Origin: Flavobacterium sp. UBA807
GTDB lineage: Bacteria > Bacteroidota > Bacteroidia > Flavobacteriales > Flavobacteriaceae
DNA: 13,148 nucleotides
Assembly (NCBI GenBank): GCA_002296885.1
Contig: DBIH01000106.1
Location: 1-13,148, forward strand
Reading direction: 5' to 3'
Numbering within the stretch: the stretch's first letter is position 1; each line of letters begins with the position of its first letter. The translations under genes and the position numbers were made by a program. Positions 1-6,467 of the stretch are shown one piece after another. The notes under the pieces were generated by a model, which was given only the letters and a program-made list of their open reading frames with translations, had not been told where the DNA came from and did no database searches.

Positions 1-486
1 GCATGGGTGTTTTTGGATAAGATATTAGGACACAAACTTTCGGCTATGGGTGCCTGCATTGGAGCGGTAGTTGGTTTGGTAGCTATAACTCCCGCTGCTG
101 GCTATGTAAGCATCGCTCATGCTATAACAATAGGAATAATTTCAAGCATCGTGAGTAATTATGCCGTAAGCAAGTTCCCTAAAGGAAAAATAGATGATGC
201 TTTGGATGTATTTGCCTGCCATGGTGTCGGCGGAATGACCGGAATGATTTTGACTGGTGTTTTTGCATCAAAAGCAATAAATCCTGCAGTAGTAGATCAG
301 GGATTATTATTTGGAGAAACTAAATTATTTACAAACCAACTAATAGCTTTAGCTTGTGTTTCAATATTTGCGTTTGCGGTTTCCTATGCCCTTTTCTTTA
401 TTGTCAATAAAATTACGCCACTAAGGGTTAGTCAGGAAAAAGAAGAAATAGGATTGGATATTACACAGCATGGGGAATATTTATAA
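1..486 (+). CDS. amt: Ammonium transporter, C-terminal part (5' end outside window)
   Basis: This is the C-terminal part of an Amt/MEP/Rh-family inner-membrane ammonium channel, open in frame from base 1 and ending in TAA. Of the visible 161 residues, about 15-55 form two hydrophobic helices, about 70-92 a third and about 110-137 the last. The third carries FACHGVGG. Its histidine (visible residue 74) corresponds to the second histidine of the conserved pore twin-His pair (H318 in E. coli AmtB). The cytoplasmic tail contains GLDITQHGE, the usual Amt C-terminal motif through which trimers and PII proteins act. A GTG at position 7 is an internal valine codon, not a start. No PII gene is visible downstream; one upstream cannot be ruled out. 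The stop lies 2 bp from the convergent purB stop. Family assignment is secure; transport of ammonium is inferred from the family. Confidence 0.95.
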   Translation, partial: AWVFLDKILGHKLSAMGACIGAVVGLVAITPAAGYVSIAHAITIGIISSIVSNYAVSKFPKGKIDDALDVFACHGVGGMTGMILTGVFASKAINPAVVDQGLLFGETKLFTNQLIALACVSIFAFAVSYALFFIVNKITPLRVSQEKEEIGLDITQHGEYL

Positions 487-488
487 CC

Positions 489-1832
489 TTAAATCCCAGT
501 ATAATTACTTGGCGTAATCTGCAATAACTCCGCTTTTATAGCTTCCGAAACTTCTAAAGTCGCTATAAAATTATGCATAGCTGCTTTGTCAATTGTAGTA
601 TTCGTTCTGGTTAATCCTTTCAAAGCTTCATAAGGATTGGGATAACCTTCTCTTCTTAGAATAGTCTGAATAGCCTCGGCCACTACTGCCCAGTTTTTTT
701 CTAAATCTTCAGCAAGTTTTACTTCGTTGAGCAATAGTTTGTTTAATCCTTTTAGCGTGGCATCAAAAGCAATCAAAGTGTGCCCAATAGGAACACCAAT
801 GTTTCTTAACACCGTGCTATCCGTGAGGTCGCGCTGCAACCTTGATATTGGCAGTTTAGCCGAAAGATGTTCAAACAAAGCATTGGCAATTCCAAGGTTT
901 CCTTCCGAGTTTTCAAAATCAATCGGGTTGACTTTATGAGGCATGGCCGAAGAGCCTATTTCACCTGCTTTTATTTTCTGTTTGAAATAATCCATCGAAA
1001 CATACGTCCAGATATCCCTATCCAAATCGATGATGATATTGTTGATTCTTTTCAACGCATCAAAAAATGCTGCAAAATGATCATAATGCTCAATCTGTGT
1101 TGTCGGAAACGAATGCTGTAAACCAAGCGTATCTTCCACGAAAGTGGTACCAAACTTTCTCCAGTCAACATCAGGATAAGCTACATGATGCGCATTAAAG
1201 TTTCCGGTAGCACCGCCAAATTTTGCTGCAAACGGAATATTAAACAGCAAACGCATCTGCTCTTCCAAACGTTCTACAAATACCAAAATCTCTTTTCCCA
1301 AACGTGTTGGTGACGCCGGTTGTCCGTGGGTTCGGGCAAGCATCGGAATGTTATTCCATTCCATTGATAACTCTTTTAATTTTGCTACTAATGCAATTAA
1401 CGATTTTAAATACACGTCCTGAAACGCTTCCTTGGTTGATAACGGAATTGCCGTGTTGTTGATGTCCTGCGAAGTCAAACCAAAATGAATGAATTCTTTA
1501 AACTGAGATAAATTCAACGCTTCAAACCTGGCTTTTATAAAATATTCTACCGCTTTTACATCGTGGTTGGTAGTTTTTTCCGCTTCCTTAATCCAAAGCG
1601 CGTCATCAGTAGAAAAATCCCTGTAGAGACTTCTTAAAATATCAAACATCTTCGAATCAACTCCTTTCAATTGTGGCAATCCGGCTTCGCACAAAGCGAT
1701 GAAGTATTCCACTTCAACCAGCACGCGGTATCTGATTAAGGCTTCCTCTGAAAAATAACTGGAAAGTGATTTGGTTTTGTTTCTATATCTTCCGTCAATT
1801 GGAGAAACGGCGTTTAGTGGTGTTAGTGGCAT
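489..1832 (-). CDS. purB: Adenylosuccinate lyase
   Basis: PurB catalyses two fumarate-releasing steps of purine synthesis: SAICAR to AICAR, and adenylosuccinate to AMP. It is a cytosolic homotetramer of the fumarase/aspartase superfamily. The 447-residue length and the N-terminal AVSPIDGRY place it with the E. coli-type enzyme (about 456 aa). Visible motifs are TTNHDVKAVEY (about 87-97), HFGLTSQDINNTA (116-128), ARTHGQPASPTRLGKE with catalytic H169 (166-181), GATGNFNAHH (207-216) and the fumarate-lyase signature GSSAMPHKVNP (293-303), which holds the mobile-loop catalytic serine. The ATG start gives the canonical N-terminus. It lies downstream of the sirtuin gene on the same strand, with 121 bp between them containing an inverted repeat and a possible promoter box. 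Its stop is 2 bp from the amt stop, so the two transcripts converge. Confidence 0.98.
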   Translation of the reverse strand: MPLTPLNAVSPIDGRYRNKTKSLSSYFSEEALIRYRVLVEVEYFIALCEAGLPQLKGVDSKMFDILRSLYRDFSTDDALWIKEAEKTTNHDVKAVEYFIKARFEALNLSQFKEFIHFGLTSQDINNTAIPLSTKEAFQDVYLKSLIALVAKLKELSMEWNNIPMLARTHGQPASPTRLGKEILVFVERLEEQMRLLFNIPFAAKFGGATGNFNAHHVAYPDVDWRKFGTTFVEDTLGLQHSFPTTQIEHYDHFAAFFDALKRINNIIIDLDRDIWTYVSMDYFKQKIKAGEIGSSAMPHKVNPIDFENSEGNLGIANALFEHLSAKLPISRLQRDLTDSTVLRNIGVPIGHTLIAFDATLKGLNKLLLNEVKLAEDLEKNWAVVAEAIQTILRREGYPNPYEALKGLTRTNTTIDKAAMHNFIATLEVSEAIKAELLQITPSNYTGI

Positions 1833-1858
1833 GTGTAGTTAAGTGTTGTTTTGTATTG

Positions 1859-1866
1859 CAAAAGTA
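1859..1866 (-). promoter_or_regulatory. Candidate -7 box for purB
   Basis: On the minus strand this reads TACTTTTG, an exact match to the Bacteroidota -7 consensus TAnnTTTG, 26 bases upstream of the purB ATG. I see no TTG at the expected -33 spacing; that space is filled by the inverted repeat at 1866-1950. It is therefore either a weak or activated promoter, or a chance match in AT-rich DNA, with purB read through from the sirtuin gene. Confidence 0.4.
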
Positions 1867-1950
1867 AAGAATATAGAGCATAGAATATAGAAAATAGACT
1901 AAAAAACTATCCTTAAATCTATATTCTATATTCTAACTTCTATGTTCTTT
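1866..1950. repeat. AT-rich imperfect inverted repeat between the sirtuin gene and purB
   Basis: Two 32-base arms (1866-1897 and 1919-1950) are reverse complements at 27 of 32 positions, separated by a 21-base loop. Each arm holds repeated TAGAATATAG-like units. One arm begins 3 bp past the sirtuin stop codon and the other abuts the candidate purB -7 box. A transcript leaving the sirtuin gene could fold here into a long hairpin of mostly A-U pairs. It lacks the GC-rich stem and strong U-tract of a classic intrinsic terminator, so its role as terminator, processing site or dispersed repeat is open. Confidence 0.7.
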
Positions 1951-1953
1951 TTT

Positions 1954-2649
1954 CTATTCTCTTCTTAATAACTTTTCCCGTAACAAAGGAACTCCTTCAG
2001 TAGCATTCATTGCAATGACTTCTAAAGGGTTCTGCAGATTATTGATGCTTGCCGGTCTTGGATCAATATAAAAAACAGGAACATTTGGATTTGAATAATG
2101 CATAAGACTTGCAGCAGGGTAAACCTGAAGTGATGTTCCAACAACAGCTACATAGTTTGCTTGCTTTGTGATAGTTACTGCTTCATCTAAAGCCGGGACC
2201 ATTTCTCCAAACCAAACAATATGAGGTCGCAACTGATTGCCTTTATCATCAACATCACCAATTACCAAATCATGCTGCCAGTCTAAAATATAATTCTCGT
2301 TTTTAGTGCTGCGGACTTTTAATAACTCGCCATGCAAATGCAATACTTTAGTACTGCCGGCCTGTTCATGGAGATTATCTACATTCTGTGTGATAATATG
2401 TACATCAAAATCGTTTTCCAATTCGGCTAACATTAGGTGCCCCTGGTTTGGTTTTACTTCGTGCAACTGCCTTCTTCTTTGATTATAAAAATCCAAAACC
2501 AGTTCCTTGTTTCTATGCCAGCCTTCAGGAGAAGCAACTTCCATAACATCATGACCTTCCCACAAACCATCTGCATCACGAAAGGTCTTGATGCCGCTTT
2601 CGGCAGAGATTCCGGCTCCGGTTAAAACGACAAGTTTCTCTTTCATCAT
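1954..2649 (-). CDS. cobB: NAD-dependent protein deacylase (sirtuin, class III-like, no zinc cysteines)
   Basis: Sir2-family enzymes remove acyl groups from lysines in cytosolic proteins, using NAD+ and giving nicotinamide and O-acyl-ADP-ribose. The 231 residues contain the NAD-binding GAGISAESGIKTFR (11-24), TQNVDNLHEQAG (87-98), HLHGELLKVR with catalytic H106 (104-113), RPHIVWFGEMVP (141-152) and GTSLQVYPA (171-179). Y55 and R58 in FYNQRRR match the Tyr/Arg pair that marks class III sirtuins (E. coli CobB, human SIRT5), which favours succinyl or malonyl substrates. The protein has no cysteine at all, so the usual four-Cys zinc site after the catalytic His is missing. The replacement segment (about 113-140) keeps a normal length, which argues against a pseudogene. 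Two adjacent ATG codons make the start uncertain by one residue. It is divergent from trmH and lies upstream of purB. Confidence 0.93.
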   Translation of the reverse strand: MMKEKLVVLTGAGISAESGIKTFRDADGLWEGHDVMEVASPEGWHRNKELVLDFYNQRRRQLHEVKPNQGHLMLAELENDFDVHIITQNVDNLHEQAGSTKVLHLHGELLKVRSTKNENYILDWQHDLVIGDVDDKGNQLRPHIVWFGEMVPALDEAVTITKQANYVAVVGTSLQVYPAASLMHYSNPNVPVFYIDPRPASINNLQNPLEVIAMNATEGVPLLREKLLRRE

Positions 2650-2655
2650 TATAAT

Positions 2656-2689
2656 TTTGAATTAAAACTACTCATTTTTGTTATTTTTG
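2656..2689 (+). promoter_or_regulatory. Candidate promoter of trmH
   Basis: TTTG at 2656-2659, a 22-base spacer and TATTTTTG at 2682-2689 match the Bacteroidota -33/-7 consensus (TTTG, then TAnnTTTG). The -7 box ends 14 bases before the trmH ATG, which implies a very short leader. It interleaves with the divergent sirtuin promoter. Confidence 0.6.
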
Positions 2690-2694
2690 GCAAA
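2663..2694 (-). promoter_or_regulatory. Candidate promoter of the sirtuin gene
   Basis: Read on the minus strand, TTTG (2694-2691) is followed after 20 bases by TAGTTTTA (2670-2663), which differs from TAnnTTTG only at the last base. The start codon follows 13 bases later. The elements lie inside the same 40 bp as the trmH promoter. Confidence 0.5.
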
Positions 2695-2703
2695 AAGAAT
2701 TTC

Positions 2704-3366
2704 ATGACCGACCTGAATTACCTCACCTATCTCGAAGGCTTCTTAACCGAAAACCGCAAAGAACGGTTTTTAAATGTCTTAGAACATAGAACAAATCATT
2801 TCACGATTGCCATGGAAGATGTGTATCAATTGCACAATACCAGTGCGGTGATGCGCAGTTGTGAGGTTTTCGGAATTCAGGAATTGAATGTTGTGGAGCA
2901 AAAATTTGGCAAGCGAATCGATACCGAAATTGCCATGGGTGCCCAGAAATGGGTTGACGTAAACCGATATGCAACCAATCAGGACTGCATTGATGCATTG
3001 AAAGCAAAAGGATATCAAATCATAGCAACTACTCCGCACAACGACTCCTGCATGTTAAGTGATTTTGATATTACCAAGCGTTCCGCTATTTTCTTCGGAA
3101 CCGAAAAAGAAGGATTGTCCCAAGATATAATTGAGCAGGCTGATGGGTTTATTAAAATACCGATGGTCGGTTTTACCGAAAGTCTGAATATTTCCGTTTC
3201 GGCTGCAATCGTAATTCAGGATATTACCGCACGATTACGTCGGTCAGATATTGACTGGAAACTATCCGAAGAAGAAATCCTGTCAAGGCGGTTAGCCTGG
3301 GCAAGGAATTCTATAAAAGATATCAAGCGGATTGAAGCGCGGTATTATTCTGATAAAGAAAAATAA
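2704..3366 (+). CDS. trmH: SpoU-family tRNA (guanosine-2'-O-)-methyltransferase
   Basis: This is a SPOUT-class, S-adenosylmethionine-dependent RNA 2'-O-methyltransferase. By similarity to TrmH it methylates G18 in the D-loop of tRNAs, in the cytosol. All three knot-fold motifs are present in the 220 residues: motif 1 HNTSAVMRSCEVFGI (44-58) with invariant N45 and catalytic-type R51; motif 2 FFGTEKEGLS (130-139); motif 3 IPMVGFTESLNISVSAA (152-168). There is no separate N-terminal RNA-binding domain of the RlmB kind, and the length is near that of E. coli TrmH (229 aa), which favours TrmH over the rRNA enzyme. The C-terminal 45 residues are basic and helical, as expected for tRNA contact. The ATG start is supported by the promoter just upstream. 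It converges on the next gene with 2 bp between the stops. tRNA specificity is inferred. Confidence 0.93.
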   Translation: MTDLNYLTYLEGFLTENRKERFLNVLEHRTNHFTIAMEDVYQLHNTSAVMRSCEVFGIQELNVVEQKFGKRIDTEIAMGAQKWVDVNRYATNQDCIDALKAKGYQIIATTPHNDSCMLSDFDITKRSAIFFGTEKEGLSQDIIEQADGFIKIPMVGFTESLNISVSAAIVIQDITARLRRSDIDWKLSEEEILSRRLAWARNSIKDIKRIEARYYSDKEK

Positions 3367-3368
3367 TT

Positions 3369-4160
3369 TTAATCGTGAATATACTTCTCGGTTTTTTTAG
3401 ACAATACCTTGTACTGTTCATAACAGTCGCTGATAGCATCCATAATCTGTAAATCATTTGCGGTTTTGATAAACTCTTCAGAATAACTACAACGGGTAAG
3501 GATTTCGGCTATTTCTTTTTTATCAACACCGAGCAAAACACCAAGAGTTTCTCTGTCAAACTTAGATTCTAACAAATGTCTGACCGTATCATCCTTTTTC
3601 ATTTTTCTGAGTTTTTTGAGTTCGTTGGATTTACTACCAAAGAAATTATAAAGCATGTCAGCCGGGTTAAAGATGGAACCTAACACCTTAGAAAATGCAC
3701 CTGGTGAACTATCACCGGTTTCATAACCTTTCGCTAAACCGGATATACTGTAACGGAAGTTGTTGTCTTTTTCAGGTATCAGTTTAGAGTCTATTTCAAG
3801 ATAGCCGGTCAGGTCGTATTTCTTAACAATTACTTCTTCAAGGGCAATCGCTTTTTCCGTCAATTGAATTTTAGCAGTGCCGTTTTTGAGCCAGTCATTG
3901 GTTACCCTGATTCGCAATGATTGGTAACCCAGTACAGAAATGTGGAGTGTATCACTAACGCTTACTTCCAATTCAAAATATCCTTTCGCATCAGTAGTAA
4001 CACCCTTTACCTTGTTTATATTGATTACGTTTACATTGGCAATCGGCATCAAAGTATTGTCATTGATAATGGTTCCGGAAACTTTTTGGGCAACTGGAGT
4101 GGTTTGTGCTGAAGCACTAAAGGAAAGTATAGACAATACAAAAAGGAAAAAATATCTCAT
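3369..4160 (-). CDS. Secreted carboxypeptidase-regulatory-like domain protein, function unknown
   Basis: Residues 1-18 form a signal peptide with a cleavage site after SASA, so the protein is exported to the periplasm or outer membrane. Residues 26-101 are a CarboxypepD_reg-like beta-sandwich: VSGTIINDNTLMPIANVNV, then GVTTDAKGYFELEV and ISVLGYQSLRI. Bacteroidota also use this module at the N-terminus of TonB-dependent receptors, but here no plug or barrel follows. Instead residues 102-263 form a region I do not recognise. It has a lysine-rich stretch (about 177-190) and a predicted helical tail with two cysteines (C224, C246). It is therefore a stand-alone protein, not a truncated receptor; the frame is intact and ends in TAA. 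It is transcribed toward trmH, with 2 bp between stops. Structural, surface-anchoring or accessory roles are all possible and none is shown. Confidence 0.85.
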   Translation of the reverse strand: MRYFFLFVLSILSFSASAQTTPVAQKVSGTIINDNTLMPIANVNVININKVKGVTTDAKGYFELEVSVSDTLHISVLGYQSLRIRVTNDWLKNGTAKIQLTEKAIALEEVIVKKYDLTGYLEIDSKLIPEKDNNFRYSISGLAKGYETGDSSPGAFSKVLGSIFNPADMLYNFFGSKSNELKKLRKMKKDDTVRHLLESKFDRETLGVLLGVDKKEIAEILTRCSYSEEFIKTANDLQIMDAISDCYEQYKVLSKKTEKYIHD

Positions 4161-4177
4161 GGCTGTTTTTGACGGTT

Positions 4178-4210
4178 TAAAAGTATGAAACTCTTTTAAG
4201 AAATGACAAA
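4178..4210 (-). promoter_or_regulatory. Candidate promoter of the secreted protein gene
   Basis: On the minus strand, TTTG (4210-4207), a 21-base spacer and TACTTTTA (4185-4178) match the -33/-7 consensus except for the final base of the -7 box. The start codon follows 17 bases downstream. Confidence 0.5.
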
Positions 4211-4258
4211 GTTTAGCAGCAGAATTAGAACAAAATTAACAAATTGAAGTGTTTGCCT

Positions 4259-4303
4259 AAAAAAACTCCGTTTTTACCTCAAATAAAGAGTAAAAACGGA
4301 GTT
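4259..4303 (-). terminator. Intrinsic terminator of the DEAD-box helicase gene
   Basis: Perfect 14-bp inverted repeat (4264-4277 with 4290-4303; core ACTCCGTTTTTAC) around a 12-base loop. On the minus strand the stem is followed by a T-run (A-run 4259-4265 on the plus strand). It sits 21 bp after the helicase stop and upstream of the next minus-strand promoter, so it isolates the helicase transcript from the secreted protein gene. Confidence 0.88.
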
Positions 4304-4324
4304 AATATAAATGAAGAAACTTTA

Positions 4325-6223
4325 TTAACTTCTTCTTGATTTTCTGTTTTTGGCAGCTTCAAACGAACGTCCTGCCGGTCTTTCATTTCCTTCAGAGCGT
4401 CTTGGTGCGCTGCCTTCTCTTTGAAACGAACCCGGTTCCCTTCTTGAAGGTTTGTCGCTTCTGAAACCGCCCTCTCTTCTTGGCCTTTCTGAATTTCTTT
4501 CGCTTCTGAATCCGCCTTCTTTTCTTGAACCAAAACCACCTTCTCTTCTTCTTTCTCCACCCGAACTTCTGTCGCTTCTTCCTCTTCCGTTGTGGTCACG
4601 TCTTGAACTCGAACCACCATCGTTCTTAGAAATTTCAACATTAATTCGGCGTCCTTGTAATTCATATCCGTTAAGGATTGACATTACTTTTTCGGTATGC
4701 TCACCATCGGTATTAAAGAAAGAGAATCCTTCCTTTACATCAACTTTGAATACATCATCACGACCCAAATCTAATGTTTCTTTTAAGAAGTCTTTCAACT
4801 GCATCCAGTCAAAATCATCTCTCGCACCAATATTGATGAAGTAACGAACAGGATCGCCTGCTCTGATTTCTCTTGGTTCAGATGAACTTCTCTCTGATTT
4901 TTCTCCAGACAAGTCACGTTTCTTTTTATAGTAAGAAAGGAATTGGTTGAACTCAACCGAAACCATTTTCTTAATCAGTTCTTCTTTTGACAAACCGTCA
5001 AAAACTTCGTTGATAGCCGGAAGATAGTTGTCTATCTCGTGGTCAACTTCGGTATCCTTGATTTTGTTGGCTAAATGCAATAACTGGATTTCGCAGATTT
5101 CGATTCCACTTGGAATGGTTTTCTCTTCAAACTTTTGCTTGATGATTTTCTCAATCGCGTGAATCTTACGCACTTCACTTTTCGTAATGATTACGATAGA
5201 AGTTCCTAATTTCCCGGCACGACCTGTACGACCTGAACGGTGGTTATAGGTTTCAATTTCATCAGGCAATTGATAATTTACTACGTGAGTAATATTATCA
5301 ACATCAATTCCACGTGCCGCTACATCAGTCGCAACAAGCATCTGAATCTGACGACCACGGAAGGCCTTCATTACACCATCACGCTGTGCCTGTGATAAAT
5401 CTCCGTGCAACGCAGCAGCATTATATCCGTCTTCAATTAATTTCTCTGCAACAGCCTGTGTATCGCGCTTTGTTCTACAAAACACCACCGAAAAAATATC
5501 CGGATTAGCATCTGCTAAACGTTTCAAAGCTTCATAACGATCACGAGCATTCACACAATAAAACTCATGCGATACCGTAGCGGAACCAGAGTTCTTATGA
5601 CCCACTGTAATTTCAGCCGGGTCAGCCATAAATTTCTTAGCAATACGCGCTACTTCCGCAGGCATCGTTGCCGAGAATAACCACGTATTTTTTTCATCCG
5701 GAGTATCTGATAATATCGAAACGATATCCTCATAAAACCCCATGTTCAACATCTCATCTGCTTCGTCAAGAATACAAAAACTGATGTTTTTAATGTTTAC
5801 AAGACCACGATTAATCATATCCTGCATTCTTCCCGGAGTCGCCACAATAATTTGTGCTCCTCTCTTTACCTCACGAGCCTGTTCTGTAATGCTTGCACCA
5901 CCATAAACTGCGACTGTATGTAAACCCTTTACATATTTTGAGTATTGTTTAATTTCGTTGGTGATTTGTAAGCAAAGCTCACGCGTTGGCGATAAAATAA
6001 GCGCCTGTGTGCTTCTGTCTTCAGCATCAATTTTTTGAATCAGCGGAAAGCCAAAAGCTGCCGTTTTCCCTGTTCCTGTTTGTGCTAAAGCTACTAAGTC
6101 AGTGTTTTGTTCCAATAAAACCGGAATAGCCTTTTCCTGCACTTCTGACGGATTCTCAAATCCTAGATCCTTGATCGCCAGCAGTAACGACTCATTCAGA
6201 CCTAATTGTTCAAATTTATTCAT
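4325..6223 (-). CDS. deaD: DEAD-box ATP-dependent RNA helicase, DeaD/CsdA type
   Basis: Unwinds RNA duplexes using ATP; DeaD-type enzymes act in ribosome assembly, mRNA decay and cold adaptation. Ordered motifs are: Q motif (FEQLGLN, 4-10, with Q29), AQTGTGKT (47-54), PTREL (79-83), TPGR (129-132), DEAD (153-156), SAT (184-186), VVFCRTK (246-252), ATDVAARGID (298-307) and HRSGRTGRAG (328-337). Residues 458-532 form a DbpA-type RNA-binding domain (VRYFINIGARDDF onward), joined to the core by a linker with an acidic and a Ser-rich part. The last 100 residues (533-632) are a disordered Arg/Gly/Ser tail with three EGGF[GR]S units near 561-566, 569-574 and 584-589. The 632-residue length matches E. 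coli DeaD (629). The ATG follows a good -7 box by 20 bases. It is monocistronic, with its own terminator. Family is secure; cellular role is inferred. Confidence 0.96.
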   Translation of the reverse strand: MNKFEQLGLNESLLLAIKDLGFENPSEVQEKAIPVLLEQNTDLVALAQTGTGKTAAFGFPLIQKIDAEDRSTQALILSPTRELCLQITNEIKQYSKYVKGLHTVAVYGGASITEQAREVKRGAQIIVATPGRMQDMINRGLVNIKNISFCILDEADEMLNMGFYEDIVSILSDTPDEKNTWLFSATMPAEVARIAKKFMADPAEITVGHKNSGSATVSHEFYCVNARDRYEALKRLADANPDIFSVVFCRTKRDTQAVAEKLIEDGYNAAALHGDLSQAQRDGVMKAFRGRQIQMLVATDVAARGIDVDNITHVVNYQLPDEIETYNHRSGRTGRAGKLGTSIVIITKSEVRKIHAIEKIIKQKFEEKTIPSGIEICEIQLLHLANKIKDTEVDHEIDNYLPAINEVFDGLSKEELIKKMVSVEFNQFLSYYKKKRDLSGEKSERSSSEPREIRAGDPVRYFINIGARDDFDWMQLKDFLKETLDLGRDDVFKVDVKEGFSFFNTDGEHTEKVMSILNGYELQGRRINVEISKNDGGSSSRRDHNGRGRSDRSSGGERRREGGFGSRKEGGFRSERNSERPRREGGFRSDKPSRREPGSFQREGSAPRRSEGNERPAGRSFEAAKNRKSRRS

Positions 6224-6243
6224 ATATTATTTTAAATTGGGTG

Positions 6244-6251
6244 CAAAGGTA
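6244..6251 (-). promoter_or_regulatory. deaD: Candidate -7 box of the helicase gene
   Basis: Reads TACCTTTG on the minus strand, a full match to TAnnTTTG, with a 20-base AT-rich leader before the ATG. No clear TTG is seen at the -33 position. The long leader typical of cold-shock helicases is not evident if this is the main promoter. Confidence 0.55.
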
Positions 6252-6404
6252 GGTTTTAAATACCATAAAAACTAATTTGTTTCTTTCTGAAAAACAATTA
6301 GTTACAATATTTAGGATTGTCTTAACAAGAGTTGCAGAGTTACAAAACAACAAAGTAGTAAAGTTTTTTATCAATACTTAGGAGCGGAAGATTGTCTTTC
6401 TTTC

Positions 6405-6455
6405 GCTATTCCTCCCGCTGTCCGCACTACATGGTAGTTCGCTCCCATCGGGGCT
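6405..6455 (-). repeat. Putative interspersed palindromic intergenic repeat (AGCCCCGATGGGAGCG type)
   Basis: On the minus strand this begins AGCCCCGATGGGAGCG, has a small central hairpin (ACTAC, ATG loop, GTAGT at 6426-6438) and ends GCGGACAGCGGGAGGAATAGC. I recall similar AGCCCCGAT...GCGG...CAGCGGGA intergenic elements, with a variable central hairpin, in Flavobacterium genomes. That family match is from memory and not verified. A GGAGCG/CGCTCC pair (6381-6386 with 6440-6445) gives a further stem. It is GC-richer than the DNA around it. Confidence 0.55.
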
Positions 6456-6467
6456 ATTTGGGACGTT

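Noticed and set aside
727..1121. Two overlapping plus-strand frames inside purB
   Set aside because: They lie antisense to well-conserved purB coding sequence and have no recognisable motifs or promoters.
2779..3039. Minus-strand frames opposite trmH
   Set aside because: They are antisense to conserved methyltransferase motifs, with a Cys/His/Phe-biased translation and no family resemblance.
3921..4188. Plus-strand frames opposite the secreted protein's signal peptide and beta-sandwich
   Set aside because: The real gene on the minus strand has a signal peptide, domain and promoter; these frames are its shadows.
4279..4665. Minus-strand 128-residue open frame overlapping the helicase 3' end
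   Set aside because: It is a second frame through the low-complexity Arg/Gly/Ser tail, gives a biased Glu/Lys/Val-rich product, and runs through the terminator hairpin.
4452..4844. Plus-strand 130-residue open frame opposite the helicase tail
   Set aside because: The Pro/Leu/Ser-rich translation is the antisense of the repetitive tail; the helicase frame is well supported by motifs.
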